NCBI GenBank assembly: GCA_019454985.1
Contig: JACFNF010000014.1
Location: 3,131 to 67,130 of the forward strand
Direction: 5' to 3'
DNA: 64,000 bases
From: Bacteroidales bacterium
GTDB lineage: Bacteria > Bacteroidota > Bacteroidia > Bacteroidales > F082
Position numbers and translations under genes: made by a program. Of the stretch, positions 1-7,746 are shown in pieces. Numbering within the stretch: the first letter of the stretch is position 1; the number at the start of each line of letters is the position of its first letter. The notes under the pieces are model-generated. The model saw only the letters and a list, made by a program, of their open reading frames with translations. It was not told where the DNA came from and searched no databases.

Positions 1-344
1 AGGGATTTTTTAAGTCCTAAGGTCATTTTACGTATTGAAATCAGGGTAGAAATTAATTCTTCAACTTGTTCGTGGTTCAAATATTCAAGATTGTTCGCGA
101 TAATGAGTTGTGTTTCTAATTCAGCAATTGACCCTAAAGTAATGGCGAGAAAATGACTAAAATCTTTTGAGGTGTTCCTTGCAGCACCCTCAGCAATATT
201 TGAAGGTATTGAAACCGATGCTCTTCTGATTTGATTGGTTAAACCATAAATCTCGCTTTTAGGAAATGATTCAGTATATTTATATACTTGAGTCACAAAA
301 CCAATCGCTTTTTGCCAAACTTCCAGATCCTGATGTGTTTTCAT
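1..344 (-). CDS. Four-helix bundle protein (S23 / 23S rRNA intervening-sequence protein family), 3' end cut by window edge
   Basis: The frame is open from an ATG at 344 down to the window edge, giving 114 residues. It begins MKTHQDLEVWQKAI and contains RRASVSIPSNIAEGAAR, the hallmark motif of the four-helix bundle family first described as proteins encoded in 23S rRNA intervening sequences. Family members are about 115-125 residues, so only a few C-terminal codons are missing. No rRNA gene is nearby, which is usual for Bacteroidota copies. The cellular role is unknown; a small pentameric helical bundle is the known fold. A possible -7 element (TAATTTTG on the minus strand, 449-456) lies about 105 bases upstream. 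It sits next to heptanucleotide and dispersed repeats, a setting I regard as typical of accessory chromosome. Confidence 0.88.
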   Translation of the reverse strand, partial: MKTHQDLEVWQKAIGFVTQVYKYTESFPKSEIYGLTNQIRRASVSIPSNIAEGAARNTSKDFSHFLAITLGSIAELETQLIIANNLEYLNHEQVEELISTLISIRKMTLGLKKS

Positions 345-370
345 GTTATCGGATTATCTATCAGTTACAA

Positions 371-394
371 ACTCATCACTCATCACCCATCACC
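371..394. repeat. Short heptanucleotide array (ACTCATC type)
   Basis: Three heptads, ACTCATC, ACTCATC and ACCCATC, followed by a partial unit, lie just upstream of the four-helix bundle gene. Immediately after it the string AATTTCATCCGT occurs twice, 15 bases apart (401-427). No coding function is apparent. Confidence 0.5.
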
Positions 395-490
395 AATTTC
401 ATCCGTTTTCTGTTCAATTTCATCCGTAGATGGGTTGAGTATGAGTAGCAAAATTACTCAATGATTTGAAATATGCAAGGGGTTTGGGAT

Positions 491-635
491 TTTTTTTGGC
501 TTTTCCCTTTGGCTGGGCTCAGGGCAATGGCGATTAGCCTCTCGCTTTTATTGTTTAATATTCAATGTTTTACGAGTTTTGTAATGGGATTACCCATTAT
601 TCATTATTCACTATTCACTATTCATTATTCATTAC
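491..635 (+). repeat. Dispersed intergenic repeat, copy 1
   Basis: This segment matches 4864-5015 in the same orientation. The order is a T-run with GGCT-TTCCC, a GCTCAGGGCAA motif, a 30-base identical core around 552-582 (TTTAATATTCAATG followed by TTTTACGAGTTTTG), a near-identical ATTACCCA stretch, and an array of TTATTCA/CTATTCA heptads ending in ATTAC. No gene is seen in 345-764. The stretch holds only this repeat, the ACTCATC array and a terminator. The short reading frames in it translate to heptad-derived IHYSL repeats and are not believable proteins. Confidence 0.8.
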
Positions 636-657
636 TTATTTGGACTTTGTGCCATAA

Positions 658-693
658 AAAAACGTTTAGACTTTGGGGTGTCTAAACGTTTTT
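658..693 (-). terminator. Terminator of the S46 peptidase gene
   Basis: A perfect 14-bp stem (AAAAACGTTTAGAC / GTCTAAACGTTTTT) with an 8-base loop lies about 70 bases past the stop of the S46 gene. The arms carry A and T runs on both sides, so it could act in either direction. Confidence 0.8.
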
Positions 694-764
694 GTAATAA
701 GACTGACGGAGATTTGATGGGATTTTGTAGTCCTTTGATTTCCGTTTTTCGTCTTTAGGAGTGA

Positions 765-3023
765 TCAAATTTTTTCGATGCGGATGGGTTTTGGTTCCGA
801 TTTGTGAATGGTGAGTTCGTCAATAAGTCGGGTTGCGCCGGCGTATTTGTCAATGATGAACAGCACATAACGCACGTCCACGTTGATGGTACGCTGCAAG
901 GCAGGCTCAAAGGCGATGTCGCCACTCATGGCTTCCCAGTTGCCGTCGAAGGCAAGTCCGATGAGTTCGCCTTTGCCGTTGATGATAGGGCTACCGGAGT
1001 TTCCGCCGGTGATGTCGTTGGTGCTCAGGAAGCAAACGATGAGTTTTCCGTTGTCATCGGCATAAGGGCCAAAGTCTTGTTTTTCGATCAGTTCTTTGAG
1101 GTAAGGCGGCACGATGAACTCATCGTTTGTGGGGTCTTCTTTTTCGAGTATGCCTTTGGCGGTGGATATATAGTCGTAGTGAATGGCATCGGCGGGATAG
1201 TAATCCTGGACGCTACCGTAGGTCATGCGCATGGTGCTGTTGGCATCGGGGTAGAACACTTTGTTGGCTTGCATTTTACGTAGTCCTTCGAGAAAAAGGC
1301 GTTTGGCGGTGGCCAACGAAGCCTGAGCGGTGCGGAAACCTCCGGCGGCTTCCATGGCTTTGCCCATGAAGCTGTCGGCCAGGCGCAGGGCGGGGTCTTT
1401 TTCGAGGGCTTTCAGATTAGGCTTATCTAAAAAGGCATTCACCTTTTCGGGGCTTGCAAAGATGGAGTTGTTGAACACTTCGGCGGCGAGGGCTTCGGTG
1501 TTACCGCCTTTTTTGGCGAGCATGGCGACGAAAGCCTCGGCCTGCAGCTCGAAGGGCATCTCATGGGCATACGCATCAAAGAGTACAGCCATCACCTTTT
1601 GGTCGGCAGGGGCATAATAATCTTTGAACTGCTCTTGCACGCCTTCGCGTAGGTTTTTGATGGTGGCAGCGAGTTTTTCCTGACGTTCCTGCAAAGCTTT
1701 GGCGGCCATCTCTTTGTCTTTGGGCAAGTCTTTTTTGCTGATGGGATTGAGCAATTCTCTCAACGAGGCAAACTCTAAGGCATACCCTATGATTTCTGCG
1801 CCGCCCAATCCTGCTAAGTTGGTGTAAAGCATAGGACGGATAGTGGCAGCCATCTGGCTGTAGCCGTTTTGCAGATCGGCGAGCACCGTTCCGTAGCGTT
1901 GGCTACGTTGTTCGTCGCCGGCAGCCCATTGGGTGAAGTCGTTTTCGAGGAATTCCTTTTTCTCTTTCACATTGAGTCGTTTCAGGCCGCGGGTTTGTCC
2001 GATGAGGTATTTCCAGGTGTTGGCCATAGAGGCGTGTTTTGAGGCATACTGGATTTTTACCTTTGTATCGGCCTCCATAAAGGACTTCCATGCATCGAGT
2101 TTCCGGCCCAGCAGTTCGATGATAGCGGGATACTGGTTGTTCAGGTTGAAGTCAACTCCGAAGCTGGTGAGGTAGCGGTCGGTATTGCCGGGGAAGCCCC
2201 AGATCATGGTAAAGTCGTCTTTTTTCACGCCGTCGAGGCTTACCGGGAGGTGGTGTTTTGGCTGCAATGGCACGTTGTCGGGGCTGTAGTCGGCAGGTTT
2301 GCCGTCGGGGGCGCAATAGACGCGGAAGATGCTGAAGTCGCCCGTATGGCGGGGCCACATCCAGTTGTCGGTATCGCCGCCAAACTTACCGACAGATGAA
2401 GGCGGAGCTCCCACCAAACGTACGTCGGTGAACACTTCATAGATGAAGAGATAGTATTCGTTGCCTTCGAAGAAGCTTTTAACCACCACGTTGTACCGTC
2501 CGTTATCGCTGTTGTTTTTGCGCAGTTCGGCGGTTTTCTTGCGGATGGCGGCAGCGCGTTCCTGTACATCCATGGTGTCGTTGACCACGGCCAACACCGA
2601 GTCGGTAACATCTTCCATGCGCACTAAGAAGGAGACCGAGAGTTCGGGGTTAGGAAGTTCTTCGGACAGATTAGCAGCCCAGAAACCATCGGTGAGGTAG
2701 TCGTGCTCCACGGTGCTGTGTTTCTGGATGGCGTCGTAGCCACAGTGGTGATTGGTGAAGATGAGGCCTTGGTCCGAGACAATCTCGCCGGTACAGAAAT
2801 ACCCACTAGGGGTGGGGCCGTTGCTCAGACCTACGATGGCGTCTTTCAGGCTGCTGTGGTTGACGCTGTAAATTTCTTCGGCGGTGAGCTGAAGGCCGGC
2901 TTTCTGCATATCGGTGTAATTGAGCCGCTGCACCAGTATCGGCAGCCACATGCCTTCGTCGGCAACCACCTTTCCGAGGCTGATGACCAGCAGGAAAGAT
3001 AAGAGGAGGATAGATTTTCTCAT
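765..3023 (-). CDS. S46 family dipeptidyl-peptidase, DPP7-like
   Basis: This exported serine peptidase is expected to release dipeptides from peptide N-termini in the periplasm. The 752-residue product starts at the ATG at 3023, which gives the signal peptide MRKSILLLSFLLVISLGKVVA. An upstream TTG would only add a charged leader. The chymotrypsin-fold motifs are present: TNHHCGYDAIQ with His92/93 and GGNSGSP with Ser676. Family length is about 700-750. In known S46 enzymes the residue 18 positions after the catalytic Ser sets P1 specificity, Gly in DPP7 (hydrophobic, broad) and Arg in DPP11 (Asp/Glu). Here it is Gly694 within FDGNWEAMSGD, so DPP7-like specificity is inferred. The next gene upstream on the same strand is another dipeptidyl-peptidase-like enzyme. 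Confidence 0.93.
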   Translation of the reverse strand: MRKSILLLSFLLVISLGKVVADEGMWLPILVQRLNYTDMQKAGLQLTAEEIYSVNHSSLKDAIVGLSNGPTPSGYFCTGEIVSDQGLIFTNHHCGYDAIQKHSTVEHDYLTDGFWAANLSEELPNPELSVSFLVRMEDVTDSVLAVVNDTMDVQERAAAIRKKTAELRKNNSDNGRYNVVVKSFFEGNEYYLFIYEVFTDVRLVGAPPSSVGKFGGDTDNWMWPRHTGDFSIFRVYCAPDGKPADYSPDNVPLQPKHHLPVSLDGVKKDDFTMIWGFPGNTDRYLTSFGVDFNLNNQYPAIIELLGRKLDAWKSFMEADTKVKIQYASKHASMANTWKYLIGQTRGLKRLNVKEKKEFLENDFTQWAAGDEQRSQRYGTVLADLQNGYSQMAATIRPMLYTNLAGLGGAEIIGYALEFASLRELLNPISKKDLPKDKEMAAKALQERQEKLAATIKNLREGVQEQFKDYYAPADQKVMAVLFDAYAHEMPFELQAEAFVAMLAKKGGNTEALAAEVFNNSIFASPEKVNAFLDKPNLKALEKDPALRLADSFMGKAMEAAGGFRTAQASLATAKRLFLEGLRKMQANKVFYPDANSTMRMTYGSVQDYYPADAIHYDYISTAKGILEKEDPTNDEFIVPPYLKELIEKQDFGPYADDNGKLIVCFLSTNDITGGNSGSPIINGKGELIGLAFDGNWEAMSGDIAFEPALQRTINVDVRYVLFIIDKYAGATRLIDELTIHKSEPKPIRIEKI

Positions 3024-3160
3024 GTATTCAGATTGTTTATGGATGAAAATTAAAGGTTTTTCGGGTAAACAGTAGGTACTGACATGTAGCCATGAACACC
3101 GATAGCGTTGCAAAAGCCTTGGTACTCATGAATTTGTTGCATGGTATGTAGAATTCAGGA

Positions 3161-4804
3161 TCAGAGACCGAGTGATGCAGGCCCCATAGTGAAATAGATG
3201 TCCACCGGTATGCCTTTTTCCATGATTTTATCCAGATCGGACTGGAGTTCGGCTTTGATGACCCCATCGGTGGCGATCCAGTTTTTCACGGCTTCGTAGT
3301 CGCCGTCGCCCTGAGCTTTGAGGATGGCGCCGGTGAGTTTGCGGCTGGCTTCCATCATCTTGTCTAATTGGATGGCGTAGGTTCCGTCGGTATTGCGGAC
3401 AAAGGCGCCTTCGTTGAGAAAGAAGCTAAAGGTGAGCATGTTGGCTTTGCCATGGGCGCTTGCAGCTCCAAAACGTACTGAACGGAAGATGCCGGCCATA
3501 AAGGTGACGTAGTTGTCCATGATGTCGGTATCGGTAAACTCGCCCATCTCGTGCAGGCGAGTAACGAGATAAAGTCCGAGGATGTCGGCTTTGGCTTCCT
3601 CCAGGGCGGAATATTGTTCTTTCAATGCTTTGCGTACGGTGGATTTGCCGTCAATGGTATTTTTAATCCCCATGCCATGAGCCACTTCGTGAAACATCAC
3701 ATTGCTGAAGAACGCATCGAAGGAGATGTTTTTACGTTGTTCGGGGGCGATCAGGACGTCGGCAATGGGCATGAGGATATGGTCGAATTTGGCTTTCATG
3801 CTGTTTTTGAGCTGGAGCTTGCGTGTGCCTTTTTGCAGTTGTACCTTTTCGTCGTTTGGCAGGTTGATGGCGATGGTTTTACCGGCCATGTTGCAGTCGC
3901 CGGCATAATACACGGCATCATAGGCGTTGAGGTCGGCATCGGCACCGGGAGTTTCTTTTTTGTATTCTTCGGCTACGGGCAATTGTTTTTGCAGTTCGGG
4001 CAGGAATTGGGCAAAGCGGGCGAGGCGCTCGCTCCACTCCTTATCTTTTATAAGGATGAAAGCTTCGTGGGCGGCTTTGTAGCCAAAGAGGGCATCGGTA
4101 TAGTTCTCGATGGGGCCGATGACCATGTCCACATTGTTGTTTCGCACATTCATCCAGGCTATATCGCTCTCGAAATAGTCGTCGGTACGCAGGGCTTTGG
4201 CACGCAGTTTCAGGTAGTTGGCAAAGCTGGGGTTGTCGGACAGTTCGCTGGCTTTTTCGAGGAGGGAGGCAGCCTTTTCAATCTGTTCGCTAAAAGCCTG
4301 ATGGTACCATTGAGTTTGGAGTTTGCCGTTTTCGTCGCGCGTGATCAGGGTGTACTGGTTGGTTTTGAGCGGGTCGTCGAAAGCGTCCCATTCTTCCATG
4401 CTCATATCGTGAGGGTAGAAGTTGGCACCTTTGAATTTTTCGCCGTAGGAGGCGATAAATGGCTTTTCGTTGTCCATCTGATCCCAGGGGCCATAGTTGA
4501 TTTCGGCAAACTTCCGTGTTTTTTCGTCAGTGATGGAGGCTAAGAAATCGTTTTTCGGGCCGATATGTTCGATCCAGAAAAGCTCGTCCATGATGTCGGC
4601 GGCCTTGAAAAGCAGCACGAGCATTTCTTTTTCGTTGGGACTGAGGTGGCTGATGTCGGAAGTAAGGTTGACTTCGGCATATTTTCCGAGTAATTGATCC
4701 ATAGGATTTTCAGGCGTTTGTTGTTGCGAGGCCGGCGGGTTGCAGGCAGTGAGGGACAGGAAAAAGAGGCTGGCAGCCAAAAGAACGGGTTTGAGACCTG
4801 ACAT
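3161..4804 (-). CDS. Peptidase M49 (dipeptidyl-peptidase III)-like zinc lipoprotein
   Basis: This is a predicted zinc metallopeptidase of the M49 clan, anchored as a lipoprotein. I start at the ATG at 4804, giving 547 residues. The signal peptide MSGLKPVLLAASLFFLSLTAC carries a lipobox with Cys21. A TAACTTTG -7 element at 4832-4839 would make the earlier TTG codon lie at or before the transcript start. Zinc motif HEVAH is at 372-376 and the second motif EEAKAD at about 402-407, separated as in M49. Classical DPP III has the six-residue HELLGH, whereas this protein has a five-residue HEXXH; pentapeptide variants are known in some bacterial members. The S46 gene follows 137 bases downstream, so the two may be cotranscribed. 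Substrate is not provable from sequence. Confidence 0.82.
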   Translation of the reverse strand: MSGLKPVLLAASLFFLSLTACNPPASQQQTPENPMDQLLGKYAEVNLTSDISHLSPNEKEMLVLLFKAADIMDELFWIEHIGPKNDFLASITDEKTRKFAEINYGPWDQMDNEKPFIASYGEKFKGANFYPHDMSMEEWDAFDDPLKTNQYTLITRDENGKLQTQWYHQAFSEQIEKAASLLEKASELSDNPSFANYLKLRAKALRTDDYFESDIAWMNVRNNNVDMVIGPIENYTDALFGYKAAHEAFILIKDKEWSERLARFAQFLPELQKQLPVAEEYKKETPGADADLNAYDAVYYAGDCNMAGKTIAINLPNDEKVQLQKGTRKLQLKNSMKAKFDHILMPIADVLIAPEQRKNISFDAFFSNVMFHEVAHGMGIKNTIDGKSTVRKALKEQYSALEEAKADILGLYLVTRLHEMGEFTDTDIMDNYVTFMAGIFRSVRFGAASAHGKANMLTFSFFLNEGAFVRNTDGTYAIQLDKMMEASRKLTGAILKAQGDGDYEAVKNWIATDGVIKAELQSDLDKIMEKGIPVDIYFTMGPASLGL

Positions 4805-4831
4805 GGACGAAGTGTTTTTGAAATTTGACTG

Positions 4832-4839
4832 CAAAGTTA
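4832..4839 (-). promoter_or_regulatory. -7 element TAACTTTG for the M49-like gene
   Basis: This matches the Bacteroidota -7 consensus TAnnTTTG on the minus strand, 27 bases upstream of the ATG at 4804. No clear -33 TTTG is visible. Confidence 0.6.
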
Positions 4840-4863
4840 GGAAAGTTTATGCTTGGTGTTTCG

Positions 4864-5015
4864 TTTTTTTGGCTGTTCCCTTCAGCTGCGCTCAGGGCAA
4901 GAGCTTTTAGTGTTTAATATTCAATGTTTTACGAGTTTTGTGATGGAATTACCCACTCTTCACTCTTCACACTTCTCTATTCATTATTCACTATTCATTA
5001 TTCATTATTCATTAC
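4864..5015 (+). repeat. Dispersed intergenic repeat, copy 2
   Basis: This is the second copy of the element at 491-635, same orientation, between the M49-like gene and pheT. The 30-base core (about 4911-4941) is identical. The GCTCAGGGCAA motif and the TTATTCA/CTATTCA heptad array are both kept, while the segment between core and array has diverged (it contains CTCTTCA-type units). The rest of the gap between the two flanking genes holds only their promoters. Confidence 0.8.
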
Positions 5016-5082
5016 CCTTTTTCCTTGGCCCTTGATTTTGATAAATTGTTGACGGGCGAAGCCATCATAATAAACATGACAA

Positions 5083-5106
5083 TTTGACATTTTATCTCTA
5101 CTTTTG
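5083..5106 (+). promoter_or_regulatory. Promoter of pheT
   Basis: TTTG at 5083-5086 and TACTTTTG at 5099-5106 fit the Bacteroidota -33/-7 elements. The spacing of 12 is shorter than usual. The pheT ATG at 5137 is 31 bases downstream. Confidence 0.6.
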
Positions 5107-5136
5107 CCTTTCAAAAAAAATGACATACCCACATCT

Positions 5137-7602
5137 ATGAAAATTTCCTATAACTGGCTGAAGCAGTATATTTCTGTTGACATGGAAGCTGCGAAGGCAG
5201 GTGAGGCGCTCACCTCTTCGGGCTTAGAGGTAGAAGATATTTATCCTTACGAATCGCTAAAAGGCGGGCTACGCGGGGTGGTTACCGGCAAGGTGTTGCA
5301 TTGCGAGAGGCATCCCAATGCCGACAAGCTGAGTCTGACCAAGGTTGACGTTGGAAGCGGCGAGCCCTTGTCCATTGTTTGTGGCGCCCCTAATGTTGCC
5401 GAAGGGCAAAAGGTGTTGGTGGCCACTGTTGGCACCATCCTTTTTAAGGGTGAGGAGTCGTTTGAGATTAAGAAAAGTAAAATCCGTGGTGAGCTTTCCG
5501 AGGGTATGATTTGTGCTGAGGACGAGCTGGGATTGGGCACTTCGCATGAGGGCATCATGGTTCTCGATCCTTCGACGGAGGTAGGACTTCCTGCGCACAC
5601 GATTTTTTCCGTAGAGAACGATCAGGTGTTTGAGATAGGCCTGACGCCCAACCGTTCGGATGCCGCTTCCCATATCGGGGTGGCCCGCGACCTTGCTGCT
5701 GTGCTGAACCATCGGGAAGGACAAGGTCGTTATCGGCTTCAACTGCCCGATGTGGACGCATTTACTCCCGATAATCATCAACTTCCCATCGCGGTGGAAG
5801 TGGATGACCCGCAGGCCTGTCCGCGTTATTCCGGTTTGACGCTGAGCGGTATCAAGGTGGAACCCTCGCCCGAATGGTTAGTAAATCGCCTGAAAGCCAT
5901 TGGACTTCGGCCAATCAACAATGTGGTGGACATCACCAATTATGTGCTTTTTGAAACCGGACAGCCCCTTCATGCTTTTGACGTATCGGCCATCAAAGGG
6001 CAGAAGGTGGTGGTGCGCAAACCCGCTGCCGGCACAATCTTCGTTACCTTAGACGGTGTGGAACGCAAACTCACCGGCAACGACCTGATGATCTGCAATG
6101 CCGAAGAAGGTATGTGCATTGGCGGCGTCTTTGGCGGCTTACACAGCGGGGTGACGGAATCCACCACGGCCATTTTCTTAGAGAGTGCCTGCTTCGATTC
6201 AAAGACCATCCGCAAGACGGCCCGTCATCATGGCTTGCAGACCGATGCCTCGTTTCGTTTTGAACGCGGCAGTGATCCCAACATTACCCTCTATGCCTTG
6301 AAACGTGCGGCCATGCTCATCAAAGAGGTGGCCGGCGGAAGTATCTCGTCCGACATTGTGGACGTTTATCCAGTGCCGGTGAAGCCTGCCCGTGTGAACC
6401 TCCGTTTTGACTATCTGAACCGCATCGCCGGACAAGCCATTGACAAAAGTCAGGCACTCAGCATCCTTCAGGATCTGGGGCTGAAGATTGTTTCCGAAGA
6501 CCACGAAGAGGTGTTGCTCGAAGTACCTACCTATAAAGTGGACGTTTACCGTCCGGCCGACCTTGCCGAAGAAGTGCTCAGGGTGTATGGCTATGACAAT
6601 ATCCGCACACCCGAAAAGCTCAATGCCTCGTTGAACATCCAGCGTGGCCACGATGCCGACAAGCTGCAACATGCAGTGGCCGATATGCTGGCTGCCCGTG
6701 GGTTTTATGAGATCATGAACAACTCGCTTGTCCCTTCGGATTCCGTAAGCAAACATCCGGGCTTCGACCCAGGGAAAAGCGTGCGGATGCTCAATCCATT
6801 GAGCAAAGACTTAGACAGTCTGCGCCAGAGTCTGCTTTTTGGCGGTTTGGAAACCATCGCCTACAATCAGAACCGCAAGAATGCCGACCTACGGCTTTTT
6901 GAGTTTGGCAAGGTTTACCATTTCGATGCACAGCGCAAAAGCACCGAAGAACCCCCACTGGCGCCCTATTCCGAAGAACTTCGGCTCGACCTTTTCCTGA
7001 CCGGCGAAAGAGTAGCCGAAAACTGGAATGTCGCTTCTGGCGCAGTCAACTTTTTTGATCTGAAAGAAGTGGTAAAAGCTTTGATGTATAAGCTTCGTCT
7101 GATGGAAACCAAGCATCAGGCCACCCCTTTTGCCGACGATGTGTTTGAGTTCGGACTCGAAATCCGTTTTGGCGAAAAAACGCTGATCCGCGCCGGGCTG
7201 CTCAATGCCGCCACCACCAAGGCCTACGACATTCGCAAGCCGGTGTACTATGCCAGTCTTGCATGGCAGCAACTGCTGTCGCTCATCCCGACAAAGGCCG
7301 TGCGTTTTGAGGCTTTGCCCAAGTTTCCGGCTGTACGTCGCGACCTTGCCTTAGTGCTCGACCAGGGCGTGCGTTTCGAGACTTTGGAAGCCATCGCCCT
7401 AAAAACCGAGCCGCGGCTGCTCAGGCAATTAACCCTCTTCGACGTTTATGAGGGCGACAAGATACCCGCCGGAAAGAAGTCGTACGCACTTGGATTTGTG
7501 CTGCAAGACAAAGAAGCCACCCTCACCGATAAAGTGATTGACAAAACCATGCAGCGTTTGCAGCTTGCCTTTGAGCAGCAGGCCGGTGCCAGCTTGCGGT
7601 AA
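5137..7602 (+). CDS. pheT: Phenylalanine-tRNA ligase beta subunit
   Basis: PheT pairs with PheS as an alpha2beta2 enzyme that charges tRNA-Phe in the cytosol. The 821-residue product starts MKISYNWLKQYI at the ATG at 5137; an upstream ATG-less extension is unlikely because the -7 element ends at 5106. Domains in order are an N-terminal tRNA-binding OB fold (about 40-150, with HPNADKLSLTKVDVG), the B3/B4 editing module (about 210-370), B5 (about 400-470), the catalytic-core-like fold (about 480-690) and the C-terminal ferredoxin-fold anticodon-binding domain (about 725-820, with FPAVRRDLALVLD). Length is normal for the phylum. It is monocistronic here: pheS is not adjacent and the next gene is an AT-rich insertion. 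Confidence 0.97.
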   Translation: MKISYNWLKQYISVDMEAAKAGEALTSSGLEVEDIYPYESLKGGLRGVVTGKVLHCERHPNADKLSLTKVDVGSGEPLSIVCGAPNVAEGQKVLVATVGTILFKGEESFEIKKSKIRGELSEGMICAEDELGLGTSHEGIMVLDPSTEVGLPAHTIFSVENDQVFEIGLTPNRSDAASHIGVARDLAAVLNHREGQGRYRLQLPDVDAFTPDNHQLPIAVEVDDPQACPRYSGLTLSGIKVEPSPEWLVNRLKAIGLRPINNVVDITNYVLFETGQPLHAFDVSAIKGQKVVVRKPAAGTIFVTLDGVERKLTGNDLMICNAEEGMCIGGVFGGLHSGVTESTTAIFLESACFDSKTIRKTARHHGLQTDASFRFERGSDPNITLYALKRAAMLIKEVAGGSISSDIVDVYPVPVKPARVNLRFDYLNRIAGQAIDKSQALSILQDLGLKIVSEDHEEVLLEVPTYKVDVYRPADLAEEVLRVYGYDNIRTPEKLNASLNIQRGHDADKLQHAVADMLAARGFYEIMNNSLVPSDSVSKHPGFDPGKSVRMLNPLSKDLDSLRQSLLFGGLETIAYNQNRKNADLRLFEFGKVYHFDAQRKSTEEPPLAPYSEELRLDLFLTGERVAENWNVASGAVNFFDLKEVVKALMYKLRLMETKHQATPFADDVFEFGLEIRFGEKTLIRAGLLNAATTKAYDIRKPVYYASLAWQQLLSLIPTKAVRFEALPKFPAVRRDLALVLDQGVRFETLEAIALKTEPRLLRQLTLFDVYEGDKIPAGKKSYALGFVLQDKEATLTDKVIDKTMQRLQLAFEQQAGASLR

Positions 7603-7624
7603 ACCAGTCTTTTGTGTAACTTTG
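7594..7624 (+). promoter_or_regulatory. Possible promoter overlapping the end of pheT
   Basis: TTG at 7594-7596 and TAACTTTG at 7617-7624 are spaced by 20, which fits the Bacteroidota consensus. It could be the ancestral promoter of the downstream genes, now separated from them by the AIPR gene, or it could serve the AIPR gene through a long leader. Confidence 0.4.
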
Positions 7625-7721
7625 AAACGGGAAAGACAAATGAACAAAATCGTTTTGCTGTAAACGTTAGCGGTAAACTGGCAAACCTGACAGCACACAG
7701 AGCTAAATTAGAATTATAGCT

Positions 7722-7729
7722 TAAATTTG
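7722..7729 (+). promoter_or_regulatory. -7 element TAAATTTG of the AIPR gene
   Basis: This matches TAnnTTTG exactly and ends 17 bases before the ATG at 7747. It suggests the inserted gene has its own promoter with a very short leader. No -33 element is evident. Confidence 0.5.
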
Positions 7730-7746
7730 ATGAATGATTTAAAATA

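Noticed and set aside
473..685. Plus-strand frame encoding IHYSL-type repeats in the dispersed repeat
   Set aside because: The amino acid repeat comes from the heptanucleotide array and the same frame appears in the second copy, so it is not a protein gene.
804..2700. Long plus-strand frames opposite the S46 peptidase gene
   Set aside because: They mirror the codon pattern of the real minus-strand gene and have no motif or start context of their own.
3551..4543. 330-codon plus-strand frame opposite the M49-like gene
   Set aside because: It is the antisense shadow of a real gene with a lipoprotein signal and zinc motifs.
7664..7675. AACGTTAGCGG as an integron attC core site upstream of the AIPR gene
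   Set aside because: The core consensus GTTRRRY is not met, no paired RYYYAAC arm is visible, and there is no integrase.
7597..7680. Near-direct repeat GCGGTAAAC around the pheT stop (7597) and again at 7668
   Set aside because: It matches at only 10 of 12 positions, is common sequence, and no matching copy is seen at the right side of the AIPR gene, so a target duplication is not supported.
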